A stretch of DNA of 64,000 bases from Verrucomicrobiota bacterium (GCA_027493615.1 JAOSKK010000038.1:682001-746000), one strand, 5' to 3'. Positions 44,956 to 52,469 are shown, counted from the first letter of the stretch. Notes: generated from the letters alone by a model not told the origin. Program-made: numbers and translations.

Positions 44956-45685
44956 CACCCTGGCGGCGCAGTTGAAATACCTCCGCCTGACGGGCCTGCT
45001 GGCTCGCTGGGAGGAATACTTGAAAGCCGCCGCTCAATCCAATCTCTCGCACGCCCGGTTGCTCACGCGCGTCATCGAGGAGGAATACCGGCTCAAGTGC
45101 GACCAGGCCCGTGAGCAGCGCCTCAAGCTGGCCCAAATCCCGGAGAAGCTCGTTCTGGATACCTTTCCCTTCGATCGCCAGCCCAAGCTCAACCAGAAGA
45201 AGATCCTGGCCCTCTACGACTCCATGGCCTTCCTCAAAGACAAACAAAACATCCTCTGGATGGGCGGCACCGGGGTCGGGAAGACGGGATTGGCGACGGG
45301 CTTCCTCATCCAGGCCATCCATCAGGGAGCGCGCGGTCGTTACGTGCTCTTTGCCGATCTGCTGCACGAACTGCACCGCTCCCAGGCCGATCGTTCTCAG
45401 GCGCGTGTCCTTCGTCGCTATCTCCAATACGATATCCTTTTGGTCGACGAAATTGGGTACGTCGAAGCCGAGCCCGCGCAAGTCGGCCTCTTCTTCACCC
45501 TCCTGCAGAAACGCCACCGACAGCGCTCGACCCTCATCACCTCCAACCTGGGGTTTAGCGAGTGGGCCTCCTTCCTGAAGAACCCCCATCTGACCGCCGC
45601 CTTGATCGACCGGCTGACCGAATCCAGCCACGTCTTCAACATGAAAGACTGTGTCAGCCTGCGCCCCCGGATGACCGAGCCGTGA
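44945..45685 (+). CDS. istB: IS21-family helper ATPase IstB
   Basis: This AAA+ ATPase of 246 residues loads the transposase on target DNA. The N-terminal helical domain (TDTLAAQLKYLRLTGLLARW) precedes the Walker A motif, here GGTGVGKTGLATGF near residue 105. Walker B is DILLVDEIGYVEAEP, and sensor 1 is STLITSNLGFSEW. Length and order match the family well and the gene is intact. It starts at the first ATG of an ATGATG overlapping the istA stop and ends in GTGA, where the GTG begins the next gene, so all three are coupled. Confidence 0.92.
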   Translation: MMTDTLAAQLKYLRLTGLLARWEEYLKAAAQSNLSHARLLTRVIEEEYRLKCDQAREQRLKLAQIPEKLVLDTFPFDRQPKLNQKKILALYDSMAFLKDKQNILWMGGTGVGKTGLATGFLIQAIHQGARGRYVLFADLLHELHRSQADRSQARVLRRYLQYDILLVDEIGYVEAEPAQVGLFFTLLQKRHRQRSTLITSNLGFSEWASFLKNPHLTAALIDRLTESSHVFNMKDCVSLRPRMTEP

Positions 45686-46525
45686 ACTGGCGTGCCCGAG
45701 CCGAGCGCCTGCGCGCCCTGCCGCTGCCGGTCGTCCTGGCGGCGTTGGAGGCCACCCCCGATCCCGGCGACCGGGCCAAGTGGCGCACCGCCCGCGGCGT
45801 TCTCTCCATCACCGGCGCCAAGTTCATCAACTGGAACCAAGGCGTCGGGGGCGGCGGCGCCATCGACTTGGTCATGCACGTGCAAGAGTTCGGCTTTGGC
45901 CAAGCCCTGCAATGGTTGGAAGATCATTTTGGTCCTGGGCCCTCGGTCCAACCCGCCTTCCGTCCGGCACCCCGGGCGCTGACGCTCCCGCCTCCGTCCG
46001 TCCACCACTGGCCCCGCGTTGAACGTTACCTCATCGAACAGCGGCGACTGCCGCGCCCGTTGCTCACGCCGCTCGTTCACGCGGGGATCCTTTACGCGGA
46101 CGCACGGGCCAATGCCGTCTTCCTGTTGGGCGACACCCCCGCCACCGCGGTCGGCGCCGAACTGCGCGGCACCACCTCGGTGTCCTGGCGCGGCATGGCT
46201 CCAGGCTCCCGCAAAGATCACGGCTGCTTCTCGGTGTCCACCGCCTCCGTGGACGCCATCGTCCTCTGCGAATCGGCCATCGACGCCCCTCAGTTGCCAC
46301 GTCCTTCATCCGGCCTTTCGCTGCCTCTCCACCTCCGGCGCCAGACCCGACCCTGCCTGGCTCACCGTCTTGCTCCGTTTGGGCCTGCCCATCTTCTGCG
46401 GCTTCGACGCGGATCCCACCGGCGACGCCCTGGCCCAACGCCTGATCCTGCTTCATCCTGCGGTCCGCCGACTCCGCCCACCGGCCAAAGACTGGAACGA
46501 CGTTCTGCGTCTCCACCTTGCCTGA
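45682..46525 (+). CDS. DUF3991/TOPRIM-domain protein, transposon passenger (frameshifted)
   Basis: About 280 residues from a GTG at 45682 that overlaps the istB stop. The N-terminal part (VNWRARAERLRALP; GAKFINWNQGVGGGGAIDLV) matches the DUF3991 or zinc-less primase-like domain seen before TOPRIM folds. The TOPRIM core shows IVLCESAIDAL (catalytic-type Glu), broken by a frame change near 46290, then PIFCGFDADPTGDALAQRL (Asp-x-Asp) and KDWNDVL at the end. Such proteins are linked to plasmid primases and mobile DNA. Its fixed place in a coupled operon suggests a role in transposition, perhaps in repairing or copying the ends; this is inference. Confidence 0.72.
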
Positions 46526-46609
46526 GTCCCTCGGGTTCCCTCGCCCTCGCTCCTCCCCCGCCTCCCTCCGCGGAACTCAATCCTCTCTCCTTGGAAAGGA
46601 AATCCCTCT

Positions 46610-46663
46610 GCCCTTCACCCAGGTGGCTCACTTCTCATGAGCACACCCGGGTCAGTTCTCGTG
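46610..46663 (-). repeat. Right terminal inverted repeat of the IS21-like element
   Basis: Read on the minus strand it starts CACGAGAACTGACCCGGGTG. The flank beyond it is the 5' part of a coupling-protein gene on the minus strand. Confidence 0.85.
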
Positions 46664-46894
46664 AGCGGCGACGGCCGCAGGCGAGGAAATGTTTGGTGGC
46701 GGCCTCCAGCGGCAAGTCGTTGAGACCCCAGGTCACCCGGTCGTTTTGGAACTGGGTGGCGCAGAACTGGGGTGGCGGGGGAAATTCCGAGGGCGGTGGC
46801 CCGGGGTGAGAAAAGCGTGGAAGATCGAAGGCTTGGTCCCCGCGGGCTGCTTGGCGCGGGGATCCGGGGAGGCGAAGAAGTCGAGGAGAGCCAT
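46664..46894 (-). pseudogene. 5' fragment of a type IV coupling protein gene, cut by the transposon
   Basis: On the minus strand MALLDFFASPDPRAKQPAGT starts at 46894, 15 bases after the zinc-ribbon gene. After a likely frame change near 46795 the sequence reads TWGLNDLPLEAATKHFLACG, then runs into the transposon end. The last segment looks like the stretch just before the Walker A loop of VirD4/TrwB-type coupling proteins (LP-x-E-T-KHFLxxG). Everything after is missing. The assignment rests on this short match and on its place next to a relaxase. Confidence 0.45.
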
Positions 46895-46909
46895 GGGGCG
46901 TCACCGGGG

Positions 46910-47662
46910 TTAGACGTTCCAGTAGTCGCGTTTCACTGCTCTCCCCTGCTCGGGCAAGTCTTCCGGCGGGGGCGGCGGGTTCATGCCCTGCCAGATGGGG
47001 TAGATGATGAGCTGGAAGAGAAAGAGGGCTGCGAGAAAGACGCCAAAGGAGGTAAGGAGAACCAGGGCCCGCTTCTGCCAGGTGCCGACGATGACCTGGA
47101 GGAAGAGCACGGCGGTGAAGAGGTTGGCAAGGAGCGAGAGCTTGGTCATGGGGGCGGCCCGGGTCCGGATGACAAAGAGCACATGGCGCGGCACGACGAC
47201 GAGGAAGAAGAGCGTGCAAAACGCGCAATAGGCGAGCGAGATGAGTAACGGTGTAAGCCAGTTACGCCAGTCGTTGCCGACCTTGTGGTCCACCACGAGA
47301 ACGGCGATGGCCAGGAGAGCCAGGCTCCCGAGCAGGTAGAGGAGTTGCATGTTGCGCCGCGTGGCGGGGTCGTTGGGGCGGAGGCGCTCGTAGCGCTCCC
47401 GGAGCGGGCGAAGGTAGAACCCGAAGGTGTTGGTGACGGACAATTCGAAGCCGCAGCGCTGGCATTGGGCTGTCCGGAGCGGGTTTTCGGTTTTGCAGTT
47501 CGGACAGATCGGCGAGAGACCCTTGGTGAGGCCCTGCCAGAAGAGGCCGGCGTAATAGCGGGTGAGCGAGCCCAGGCTAAGCCCGAGGCCACACTCAGGA
47601 TTCTTGCAGCGGACCTCGCCCAGCGCCACGTCCTTTCCGCACTTGGGGCACGTGAAGACCAT
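46910..47662 (-). CDS. Zinc-ribbon membrane protein in the mobilisation operon
   Basis: A 250-residue protein. Two zinc ribbons sit at the N-terminus: CPKCGKDVALGEVRCKNPEC near residues 5-24 and CPNCKTENPLRTAQCQRCGF near 53-72. Four hydrophobic helices follow (LLYLLGSLALLAIAVLVV; LLISLAYCAFCTLFFLVVV; LLANLFTAVLFLQVIVG; VFLAALFLFQLIIYPIW). It lies five bases after the relaxase gene and just before the coupling-protein fragment, so it is part of the mobilisation operon. I do not know such a member in standard MobF modules. A membrane link between relaxosome and coupling protein is a guess. Confidence 0.65.
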   Translation of the reverse strand: MVFTCPKCGKDVALGEVRCKNPECGLGLSLGSLTRYYAGLFWQGLTKGLSPICPNCKTENPLRTAQCQRCGFELSVTNTFGFYLRPLRERYERLRPNDPATRRNMQLLYLLGSLALLAIAVLVVDHKVGNDWRNWLTPLLISLAYCAFCTLFFLVVVPRHVLFVIRTRAAPMTKLSLLANLFTAVLFLQVIVGTWQKRALVLLTSFGVFLAALFLFQLIIYPIWQGMNPPPPPEDLPEQGRAVKRDYWNV

Positions 47663-47667
47663 AACCG

Positions 47668-49128
47668 TTAGCGGCGCTCGTATTCCTCGGCCCGCTCGAC
47701 CTGCTTTTCCTTGCGGCGTTGGAGGGCGGCCAGCGTGGCGGCCGCCTTGTCGAGTTGCTGCCCGATCTCACGTGTCGTCTGCTTGGCGACCTTCTCCCAG
47801 GGGATCGGGCGCTCGATGACCCGGATGGCCTTTCGGCTGATGCCGTGGAACGGGCTCCACTTGGGGGCGCTGGGGAAGATGAACTTTTCGCGCCACTGGA
47901 TGGTGTGGAAGGGAAGCTCGAACTCGCGGTGGACCTTGCCCCAGACCCGCCGCCGGGGCACCAACTTGTGGCTGATGTAGGGCACGTAGATTTTGCTCAC
48001 CGGACTCCACCACGGCGCCTTGGGGAAGAGCTTTTTGTGGCGAATCTCGAAACCGAGAAAGGACCGGTTCTTGGCCACAGTGTCGCGGATGACCCGGGTC
48101 GGGACCCCTTCCCGCTCCGCCCACCGGCCCAGGGCGTTGAAGGTCTTCTCGGCGCTCTTGGCGACCTTGGGAGGGAGCGTGTCGAGGACCCGGTTCAAGG
48201 CCTGGGTCTGTTCTAGCTCGTTTCGTTTGCCGCAGGCGTTGAGCAGCATTTCGGCTTCGTTCCGGCTCCAGCCATGCTCGCGCCCGACTGTGCGCCAGGC
48301 CTCAAAAAGTTTTGGCCGGGAGATGTGGACCTTCTTTTTCCGGGTCTCGAAGTTGGCGGCCTTGGCCGCCTCGGCGGAATCCTTACCCCACGCCTGGAGT
48401 TGGCCGCGAATCTGGGCGCTTCGCTTGGAGAAGGCCTGGCACAGGTCCCGAGGGACACCGCGGAGCTCGAAGCTGTCCCGGCCGCTTTCGAATTCGAGGC
48501 CCAGCCGATCGCGAAGTTGATTGGCAAGTTCCGCCCGGAACAGGGCGCCCGCGGCCATTTTGTTCCGGAAGATTTCGTTGGTGACAATGGTGCCGGTCGT
48601 CCCATCCCGGCGCATGGCGAGGTTGAGCAAGATGGCGTGGGTATGGAGTTGGGGGTCAAGCTCGCGCGAGGTCGAGTGCTCGAAGCAGGCGAAAATAAGC
48701 GGCGCTCGTTCGAGCTTCGCGCCGCCTGCGCCGCGGCGGGTGAGGCCGGCCGTGTCCTGCAGATAGCTCAGTGCCGCCTCGACGGCCATCTGCTGGGCTT
48801 GCTGGACCTGGTACCGGGTTGTCTCGCTCGCCTGGGACCAGAACACAGACACGCTCTTGGGCGCGCTGAAGGTGAGATCCCAACCGCTTTGACGGTTGTC
48901 GCGGCCCGCGTTCTGGACAAGCCTTCCGTCACCCTGGGGGGTGAGGCCAGCCAGGAGATTGCGAAAGGCCTCCTTGTCGAGCTGGCCTTCGAAGCCCAGG
49001 AGCTTGGCGCCTTCCCCGAACCACCGGCCGGCCGGCTCTCCGCCTTCGAGGTAATAATCCTCGCGCGCCAGGTTGAGGTAGTAATTCCCCTTCCCGGTGC
49101 CCCGCATCGGTTCGGCGATGGAGAGCAT
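47668..49128 (-). CDS. MobF (TrwC/TraI-type) conjugative relaxase, relaxase domain only
   Basis: The relaxase nicks the origin of transfer and stays bound to the 5' end. The protein starts MLSIAEPMRGTGKGNYYLNL with candidate catalytic tyrosines near residues 16-17 and 25-26. The histidine triad is in FEHSTSRELDPQLHTHAILL (His151, His162, His164). The frame is intact for 486 residues. It lacks the C-terminal helicase of full MobF proteins; instead it carries a basic region ending in a coiled coil (LQRRKEKQVERAEEYERR). I chose the ATG at 49128, two bases after the stop of the accessory gene; the longer open frame overlaps that gene. It marks this region as an integrated mobilisable element. Confidence 0.85.
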   Translation of the reverse strand: MLSIAEPMRGTGKGNYYLNLAREDYYLEGGEPAGRWFGEGAKLLGFEGQLDKEAFRNLLAGLTPQGDGRLVQNAGRDNRQSGWDLTFSAPKSVSVFWSQASETTRYQVQQAQQMAVEAALSYLQDTAGLTRRGAGGAKLERAPLIFACFEHSTSRELDPQLHTHAILLNLAMRRDGTTGTIVTNEIFRNKMAAGALFRAELANQLRDRLGLEFESGRDSFELRGVPRDLCQAFSKRSAQIRGQLQAWGKDSAEAAKAANFETRKKKVHISRPKLFEAWRTVGREHGWSRNEAEMLLNACGKRNELEQTQALNRVLDTLPPKVAKSAEKTFNALGRWAEREGVPTRVIRDTVAKNRSFLGFEIRHKKLFPKAPWWSPVSKIYVPYISHKLVPRRRVWGKVHREFELPFHTIQWREKFIFPSAPKWSPFHGISRKAIRVIERPIPWEKVAKQTTREIGQQLDKAAATLAALQRRKEKQVERAEEYERR

Positions 49129-49130
49129 GG

Positions 49131-49562
49131 CTACGTCGTCCTGAGGTGTTTTTGGACCCAGGCCTTCGCCTCGTCCATGGACTTGCCGGCGGCCACCAGG
49201 AGGGCAAAGACCGAAAGGGCCAGGTCGCGCCGGGACTGGTCCAGCTCGAGTTTGAGGGTGTTGACCAGCTCGACTACGGCGGGGAGGCCAGGCTGTTCCC
49301 GGGTGGTCTGGAGAAGGTCGCGGTGCAGTTCCTGCATCTCGGCGCACAGAGCCTTGACCGCTTGTTCCAACACCGAGAGGCGTTCGTTGTCGTGGAGGGC
49401 CTCGACGACAAACTGACGGGCCAACTCATGGGGGCTGAGCCCCGCCTTGACCGCCCGTCGGGTGAGGGCTTGCGAGTGGTCCGCATCGAGGCGAAAGCCC
49501 ACGGTGACCGGCGCCTCGACACCCGCTAACGGCCTGACCCGTTGTTTCTGAGACGGTTGCAC
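49131..49562 (-). CDS. Mobilisation accessory protein (MobC/TrwA-like role)
   Basis: A 143-residue protein. The N-terminal part (VTVGFRLDADHSQALTRRAV, then GLSPHELARQFVVEALHDNE) resembles a ribbon-helix-helix DNA-binding domain. The rest is helical and probably coiled coil (VLEQAVKALCAEMQELHRDL; LELDQSRRDLALSVFALL), and it ends in GKSMDEAKAWVQKHL. Position directly before the relaxase, two bases apart, fits a nick-site accessory protein that bends DNA and represses the operon. The family is inferred from context rather than from a signature. Confidence 0.55.
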   Translation of the reverse strand: MQPSQKQRVRPLAGVEAPVTVGFRLDADHSQALTRRAVKAGLSPHELARQFVVEALHDNERLSVLEQAVKALCAEMQELHRDLLQTTREQPGLPAVVELVNTLKLELDQSRRDLALSVFALLVAAGKSMDEAKAWVQKHLRTT

Positions 49563-49853
49563 GCGAACCGGGGGTAATGATTAGCGATTGCTAACAGCGA
49601 ACCGGGACGTTTTCCAGTCTTTTCTGACGGTTTCCCCCTCGTTTGTTAGCACCGTAGGTGCATCCGGTGTGAAGCGTTCTAGTCCTGAACCCAATCCGGT
49701 TCGGTCAGGCAACCGGCGGCAATCGGAAGAGCGGGCGGCGAGGCGGGATGGCGGTAAAGCCGGAGAGCGGAACGGTGTCCCCCATCGAGCTTTCGAGGGT
49801 AAACCGGTTGTCTTTTACGATGCCCCCTCGCCGCGGCGGCGGCGCCGGTCTCG
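49563..49853. promoter_or_regulatory. Region upstream of the mob operon with inverted repeats, candidate oriT/operator
   Basis: Within 90 bases lie a hairpin TTAGC-GATT-GCTAA (49581-49594), an inverted pair GCTAACA (49590-49596) and TGTTAGC (49644-49650), and a direct repeat GCGAACCGGG (49563-49572 and 49597-49606). Such structures ahead of a relaxase operon are typical of a transfer origin and of accessory-protein binding sites. No nick sequence can be named. The remaining bases to 49853 show nothing further. Confidence 0.4.
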
Positions 49854-50174
49854 CTAAACAAACCGTTCACAGTCGTCAGAACGGCCCTCGATCTCATCCA
49901 GGACCTGGTAGTGCGGCTTGGACAGGTACGGAAGCCGCGGCACCTCCTGCCAGCCAAACATGCCGCGCAACGTGTGGTAGGCCGGGGATGCTGGTAGCGG
50001 AAACCGGTCAAAAACGTCTTTCCACTGTCGAAGTTCGTTTAGCGTCCCTGCCGGGGGTGGAAACCCGTGGTCAAACGCGCCACAGACTCTATGGAGATAG
50101 TCCGCCTTCTCCGTCATTGACTCCAACCGGGCTGGCGGTTCGCGGTCAGGATAAAGGCTCAAGTCAATGTTCAT
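49854..50174 (-). CDS. Hypothetical protein paired with AbiEii-like gene
   Basis: A 106-residue acidic protein, MNIDLSLYPDREPPARLESM, with aromatic-rich segments (QWKDVFDRFPLPASPAYHTL; LPYLSKPHYQVLDEIEGRSD). It has no membrane helix or known motif. The ATG at 50174 overlaps the stop of the nucleotidyltransferase gene in an ATGA (50171-50174), so the two are translated together. In place it could be the partner of a toxin-antitoxin pair, but it does not look like AbiEi, and AbiEi normally lies first. Confidence 0.5.
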   Translation of the reverse strand: MNIDLSLYPDREPPARLESMTEKADYLHRVCGAFDHGFPPPAGTLNELRQWKDVFDRFPLPASPAYHTLRGMFGWQEVPRLPYLSKPHYQVLDEIEGRSDDCERFV

Positions 50175-50872
50175 GGCGTTTCCATGGGACAAAAGGCCTC
50201 CTTGACCCACGCGCGCAGCCGTTCAGTGCGCTCCCGCTCCACGGGGTCGGTCAGAGTGGAAACGGGACGCCGCGCCTCAATCTGTTCGAGGTGAAAACGT
50301 ACGCGCGATTGTGCCTCTTTGAGGTCTTGGCCCACGTTCTTCCTTTCCCAAAGAAGCCAGCAATCCGCTGGCGTTGCCAGACCACGGTGGCAGACCTCAA
50401 AGACATCGAGAAAGTCACGTGGCGCGCCACGTCCGACCAGGGCATTCATCTTGGCACCAAGGTTATCTCGAAACGTCTCGATCAACACCGGACTCCAGGC
50501 GCTTGGAAGTGGCTCATCGAGTGCCACGGAACGAGTTGAAATCTGCACGGTGAAAACCTTCTTGTTCCCTTCAACAAGCTCGAAACTTTGGGTGTCGCCA
50601 AAGTTTCGGCGACGGTAGGCAAGACCACGTTCGGCGGCAATGGAACGAAGTACCCCTTCCAGGAGCGCCGCGGTATCTTGGCGTTCCCGGTCGCGCCACC
50701 ACCCGTCCAAATCGACTGTGGGCCGATGCGGACAATAGTGCTGCAAGGCGACACCTCCGCCGATCACGATGAACTGTGCCGCCGGCTCTCCGCGAAGTCT
50801 CTCGAGGACCAAGGCGGCAAGCTCATTTAGCTCTGAAGGCTTCTTTGGTTGAGACTGTTCCATGCTGGCCAT
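50171..50872 (-). CDS. AbiEii/AbiGii-like nucleotidyltransferase
   Basis: A protein of about 230 residues. Its N-terminal half has the nucleotidyltransferase fold: FIVIGGGVALQHYCPHRPTV followed by DLDGWW, where the DxD pair would bind metal, then FTVQISTRSVALDEPLPS and the helical segment DNLGAKMNALVGRGAPRDFL. This order (GG-x-AL, hR-x-T-x-DLD, K-alN-R---rDf-D) is that of DUF1814/AbiEii toxins, which transfer nucleotides to tRNA. The start is unclear: ATGs at 50872 and 50863 both fit. A longer frame to 50959 overlaps a truncated plasmid-type gene and is probably not used. Confidence 0.7.
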   Translation of the reverse strand: MASMEQSQPKKPSELNELAALVLERLRGEPAAQFIVIGGGVALQHYCPHRPTVDLDGWWRDRERQDTAALLEGVLRSIAAERGLAYRRRNFGDTQSFELVEGNKKVFTVQISTRSVALDEPLPSAWSPVLIETFRDNLGAKMNALVGRGAPRDFLDVFEVCHRGLATPADCWLLWERKNVGQDLKEAQSRVRFHLEQIEARRPVSTLTDPVERERTERLRAWVKEAFCPMETP

Positions 50873-50897
50873 TTGTGGCACCACTTGTGCTTCTTGA

Positions 50898-51029
50898 CTA
50901 CGCAAGTCTAGTCCAATTGCGTCCGCTACGGTAGGGGGTTCCGAGCGCGATGGGGACATCCGCCGGATGGATGCGGGTCAAGGCGCTGGGGGTGACTACG
51001 AGTTGGCCGGGTTCACATTTCGCTTTCAT
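50898..51029 (-). pseudogene. Truncated plasmid-type small protein gene (MKAKxEPG family)
   Basis: A strong GGAGG ribosome-binding site precedes ATG 51029. The product reads MKAKCEPGQLVVTPSALTRI, then HPADVPIALG, after which unrelated codons run to a stop at 43 residues. The start matches a small plasmid-associated family that I remember as continuing RHxxGDWG and ending near an ITEADRxxTT motif, so about half is lost. The break near 50945 is where the AbiEii-like gene begins. Confidence 0.5.
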
Positions 51030-51044
51030 CTTCAGTCCTCCTTC

Positions 51045-51074
51045 AAAAAAGCCGGCCGGCCTGGGCCAGCCGGC
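51045..51074 (-). terminator. Rho-independent terminator after the 77-aa gene
   Basis: On the minus strand GCCGGC-TGGCCCAG-GCCGGCCGGC followed by six T forms a strong hairpin with a T tract, eight bases after the stop codon of the small gene upstream. Confidence 0.75.
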
Positions 51075-51082
51075 GCGGGTTG

Positions 51083-51316
51083 TTACTCCTTCACCTCGTG
51101 CTCCAGGACCCAGGTGCTCGCCGCGGTAAGCGCCTTGGCCAGATCGGGAAGCTCCCGGCCGCTAAAGCTGTGGGACCGCCTCCAGGTCCCTTCAGCTTTG
51201 TAGAGCCTGGAAAAGGTGATCGAGTGGAAGGGCCCCTTGCGCCCGTCGCTCTCGAAGATCGCCGCTTTGACGGCGCCGAATCGGATCTCGTGGGTTGGTT
51301 TCTGTTGGTTCGTCAT
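51083..51316 (-). CDS. Small conserved plasmid-type protein
   Basis: A 77-residue protein, MTNQQKPTHEIRFGAVKAAI, then FSRLYKAEGTWRRSHSFSGR and LPDLAKALTAASTWVLEHE. It is a compact beta-beta-beta-helix pattern, somewhat like PC4 or other single-stranded-DNA-binding folds. I recall similar small proteins from plasmids and islands of Planctomycetes and Verrucomicrobia, without known function. The ATG at 51316 is preceded by AGGAG at good spacing; the ATG at 51331 is less likely. A decayed copy in opposite orientation lies at 51385-52035. Confidence 0.6.
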   Translation of the reverse strand: MTNQQKPTHEIRFGAVKAAIFESDGRKGPFHSITFSRLYKAEGTWRRSHSFSGRELPDLAKALTAASTWVLEHEVKE

Positions 51317-51384
51317 TTTGTTTCTCCTCATTTTCGAGAGGGACCATCCCTCTCTTCACCCGGACCCGGGGAGAGGGAGGGTCC

Positions 51385-52035
51385 CGAATGAGGAGAAACC
51401 GCGGTCAGAGGAGGGCGACGGGGAGGGCCGGGAGTGGCAAGGCGAGTGACAGGCTCGTCCTGGCGCAAGCTTGCCCCGGCCCCACCGGCGCCGTCGGGGG
51501 AGGCCGCGCGGGAAGACGAACCTCGAAACCATAACCTCGTAATCGGATCGGCGTCACAAGCGGGCATGCGATAAGACGGGCAGAGGGATGCCTCACGGGA
51601 TCCCTTCAGGCGCAAAGCCGAAGGGGCCTGGAGGTGGTCACGAGCCGCGGTGGGGGGCTTTCGGATTCGGCCCAGCGCGTTACGAGTCGGGCAACGTGGC
51701 GGCGACGATGGGGGATGGAACAACCCGCGCCGGCTGGCGCAGGCCGGCGGCTCAAAGGTGGCGATGAAAGCGAAATTTGAACCCGGCCTGGTAGCGTGTC
51801 CCCTCCCCTCCCCCTGCCCCGCCATCCATGCGTTGGGGTGGCACCGAGAAACGGACGGCGCGTGGTGACTGGGGTGACTGCTGTGCCGCAGGACCTGGTG
51901 GGATGACGAGAAACGAGCGAAGAAGGCGTTTGGCGATTCCACCGTCGCAAGCGACCCCCAGGCGAAGTGCAGGATCACGGGAGCGAGACGAACCGCCAAC
52001 ACGAGGTGTCCCTTCGAGGACCTGGTCGCCCGGGC
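51385..52035 (+). pseudogene. Decayed inverted copy of the two small plasmid-type genes
   Basis: Read on the plus strand this stretch follows the minus-strand order of 51343-50950. It shows ATGAGGAGAAAC at 51388, then GATCGGCGTC..AAGCGG, CCTGGAGGTGGTC, CAACCCGCGCCGGCTGGC at 51722 and ATGAAAGCGAAATTTGAACC at 51764. The second gene copy reads MKAKFEPGLVAC, then AIHALGWHR, GDWGD in another frame, and TANTRCPFEDL near the end, so it keeps traces of the full-length family. Insertions and frame breaks make it non-coding. This accounts for an otherwise gene-free 800 bases. Confidence 0.5.
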
Positions 52036-52109
52036 CGGGGCCAGGAGCGCCTCGGCCGCCGGAGTGGGCGGAGAGAACTCAGACCAGCTTCAAGTGCCCT
52101 GGACTTCAA

Positions 52110-52139
52110 TTGCGGGCAGGAGCCTCTTCGTGGTATAAT
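52110..52139 (+). promoter_or_regulatory. Sigma-70-type promoter for the small-protein/HNH pair
   Basis: A perfect TATAAT at 52134-52139 is preceded by TTGCGG at 52110-52115 with an 18-base spacer. The start codon follows 27 bases downstream. Confidence 0.6.
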
Positions 52140-52166
52140 GGCACCTGGCGCGCATGAGGAAAGTCT

Positions 52167-52469
52167 ATGGCAGCAAGCATCGTAGTTGAAGACTCGGAGG
52201 TCGAAATCCTCTCCCGGGTTCTGGACGCTCAGAACGGGAACCTGCCGCAAGAGGCGGCCAAGGCCTGGCTTGCTTTGGAGTTTCCTGAGGGCGATCAAGC
52301 CCGCCTTCGCTCGTTGTCGGCAAAGGCAAAGAGCGAGCGATTAAGCGGGGCCGAATCGGTGCTGCTTGAGAATTACCTGCATGTCGGCCGAATCATTGAT
52401 CTGATGAAGTCTAAGGCCAGGCTTTCGCTGCGGCGCGGGGCTCGTAAGCCCTTGGACCATGGGGGATAA
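52167..52469 (+). CDS. Small protein preceding an HNH nuclease gene
   Basis: A 100-residue, mostly helical protein: MAASIVVEDSEVEILSRVLD, then LPQEAAKAWLALEFPEGDQA and SAKAKSERLSGAESVLLENY. It has an AGGA ribosome-binding site eight bases upstream and a good promoter. Its stop overlaps the HNH gene by 11 bases. The pattern 'residues count, then xLSAxAxxxxLxxxExxxLExYxxxxxIxxLmksKAR' also occurs in the protein at 53462-53728, so both may be one family. Function is unknown; pairing with HNH nucleases hints at a partner or immunity role. Confidence 0.6.
   Translation: MAASIVVEDSEVEILSRVLDAQNGNLPQEAAKAWLALEFPEGDQARLRSLSAKAKSERLSGAESVLLENYLHVGRIIDLMKSKARLSLRRGARKPLDHGG

Larger units (their letters stand above)
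41858..46663 (+). mobile_element. Expanded IS21-like transposon, 4.8 kb, five genes
   Basis: The ends are inverted repeats of about 54 bases with two mismatches, starting CACGAGAAC (41858-41911 and 46663-46610); similarity continues less perfectly further in. Inside, five plus-strand genes overlap end to start: a cysteine/histidine protein, a ParB-like protein, istA, istB and a DUF3991/TOPRIM protein. Classical IS21 elements carry only istA and istB in 2-2.5 kb. No target duplication is visible, and the two flanks belong to different genes (an exported protein on the left, a mobilisation gene on the right). This suggests an adjacent deletion, recombination between copies, or an assembly join at the repeat. 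Confidence 0.82.

Noticed and set aside
41848-46675. Target-site duplication around the transposon
   Set aside because: The left flank is a C run and the right flank reads AGCGGCG; no matching direct repeat is present.
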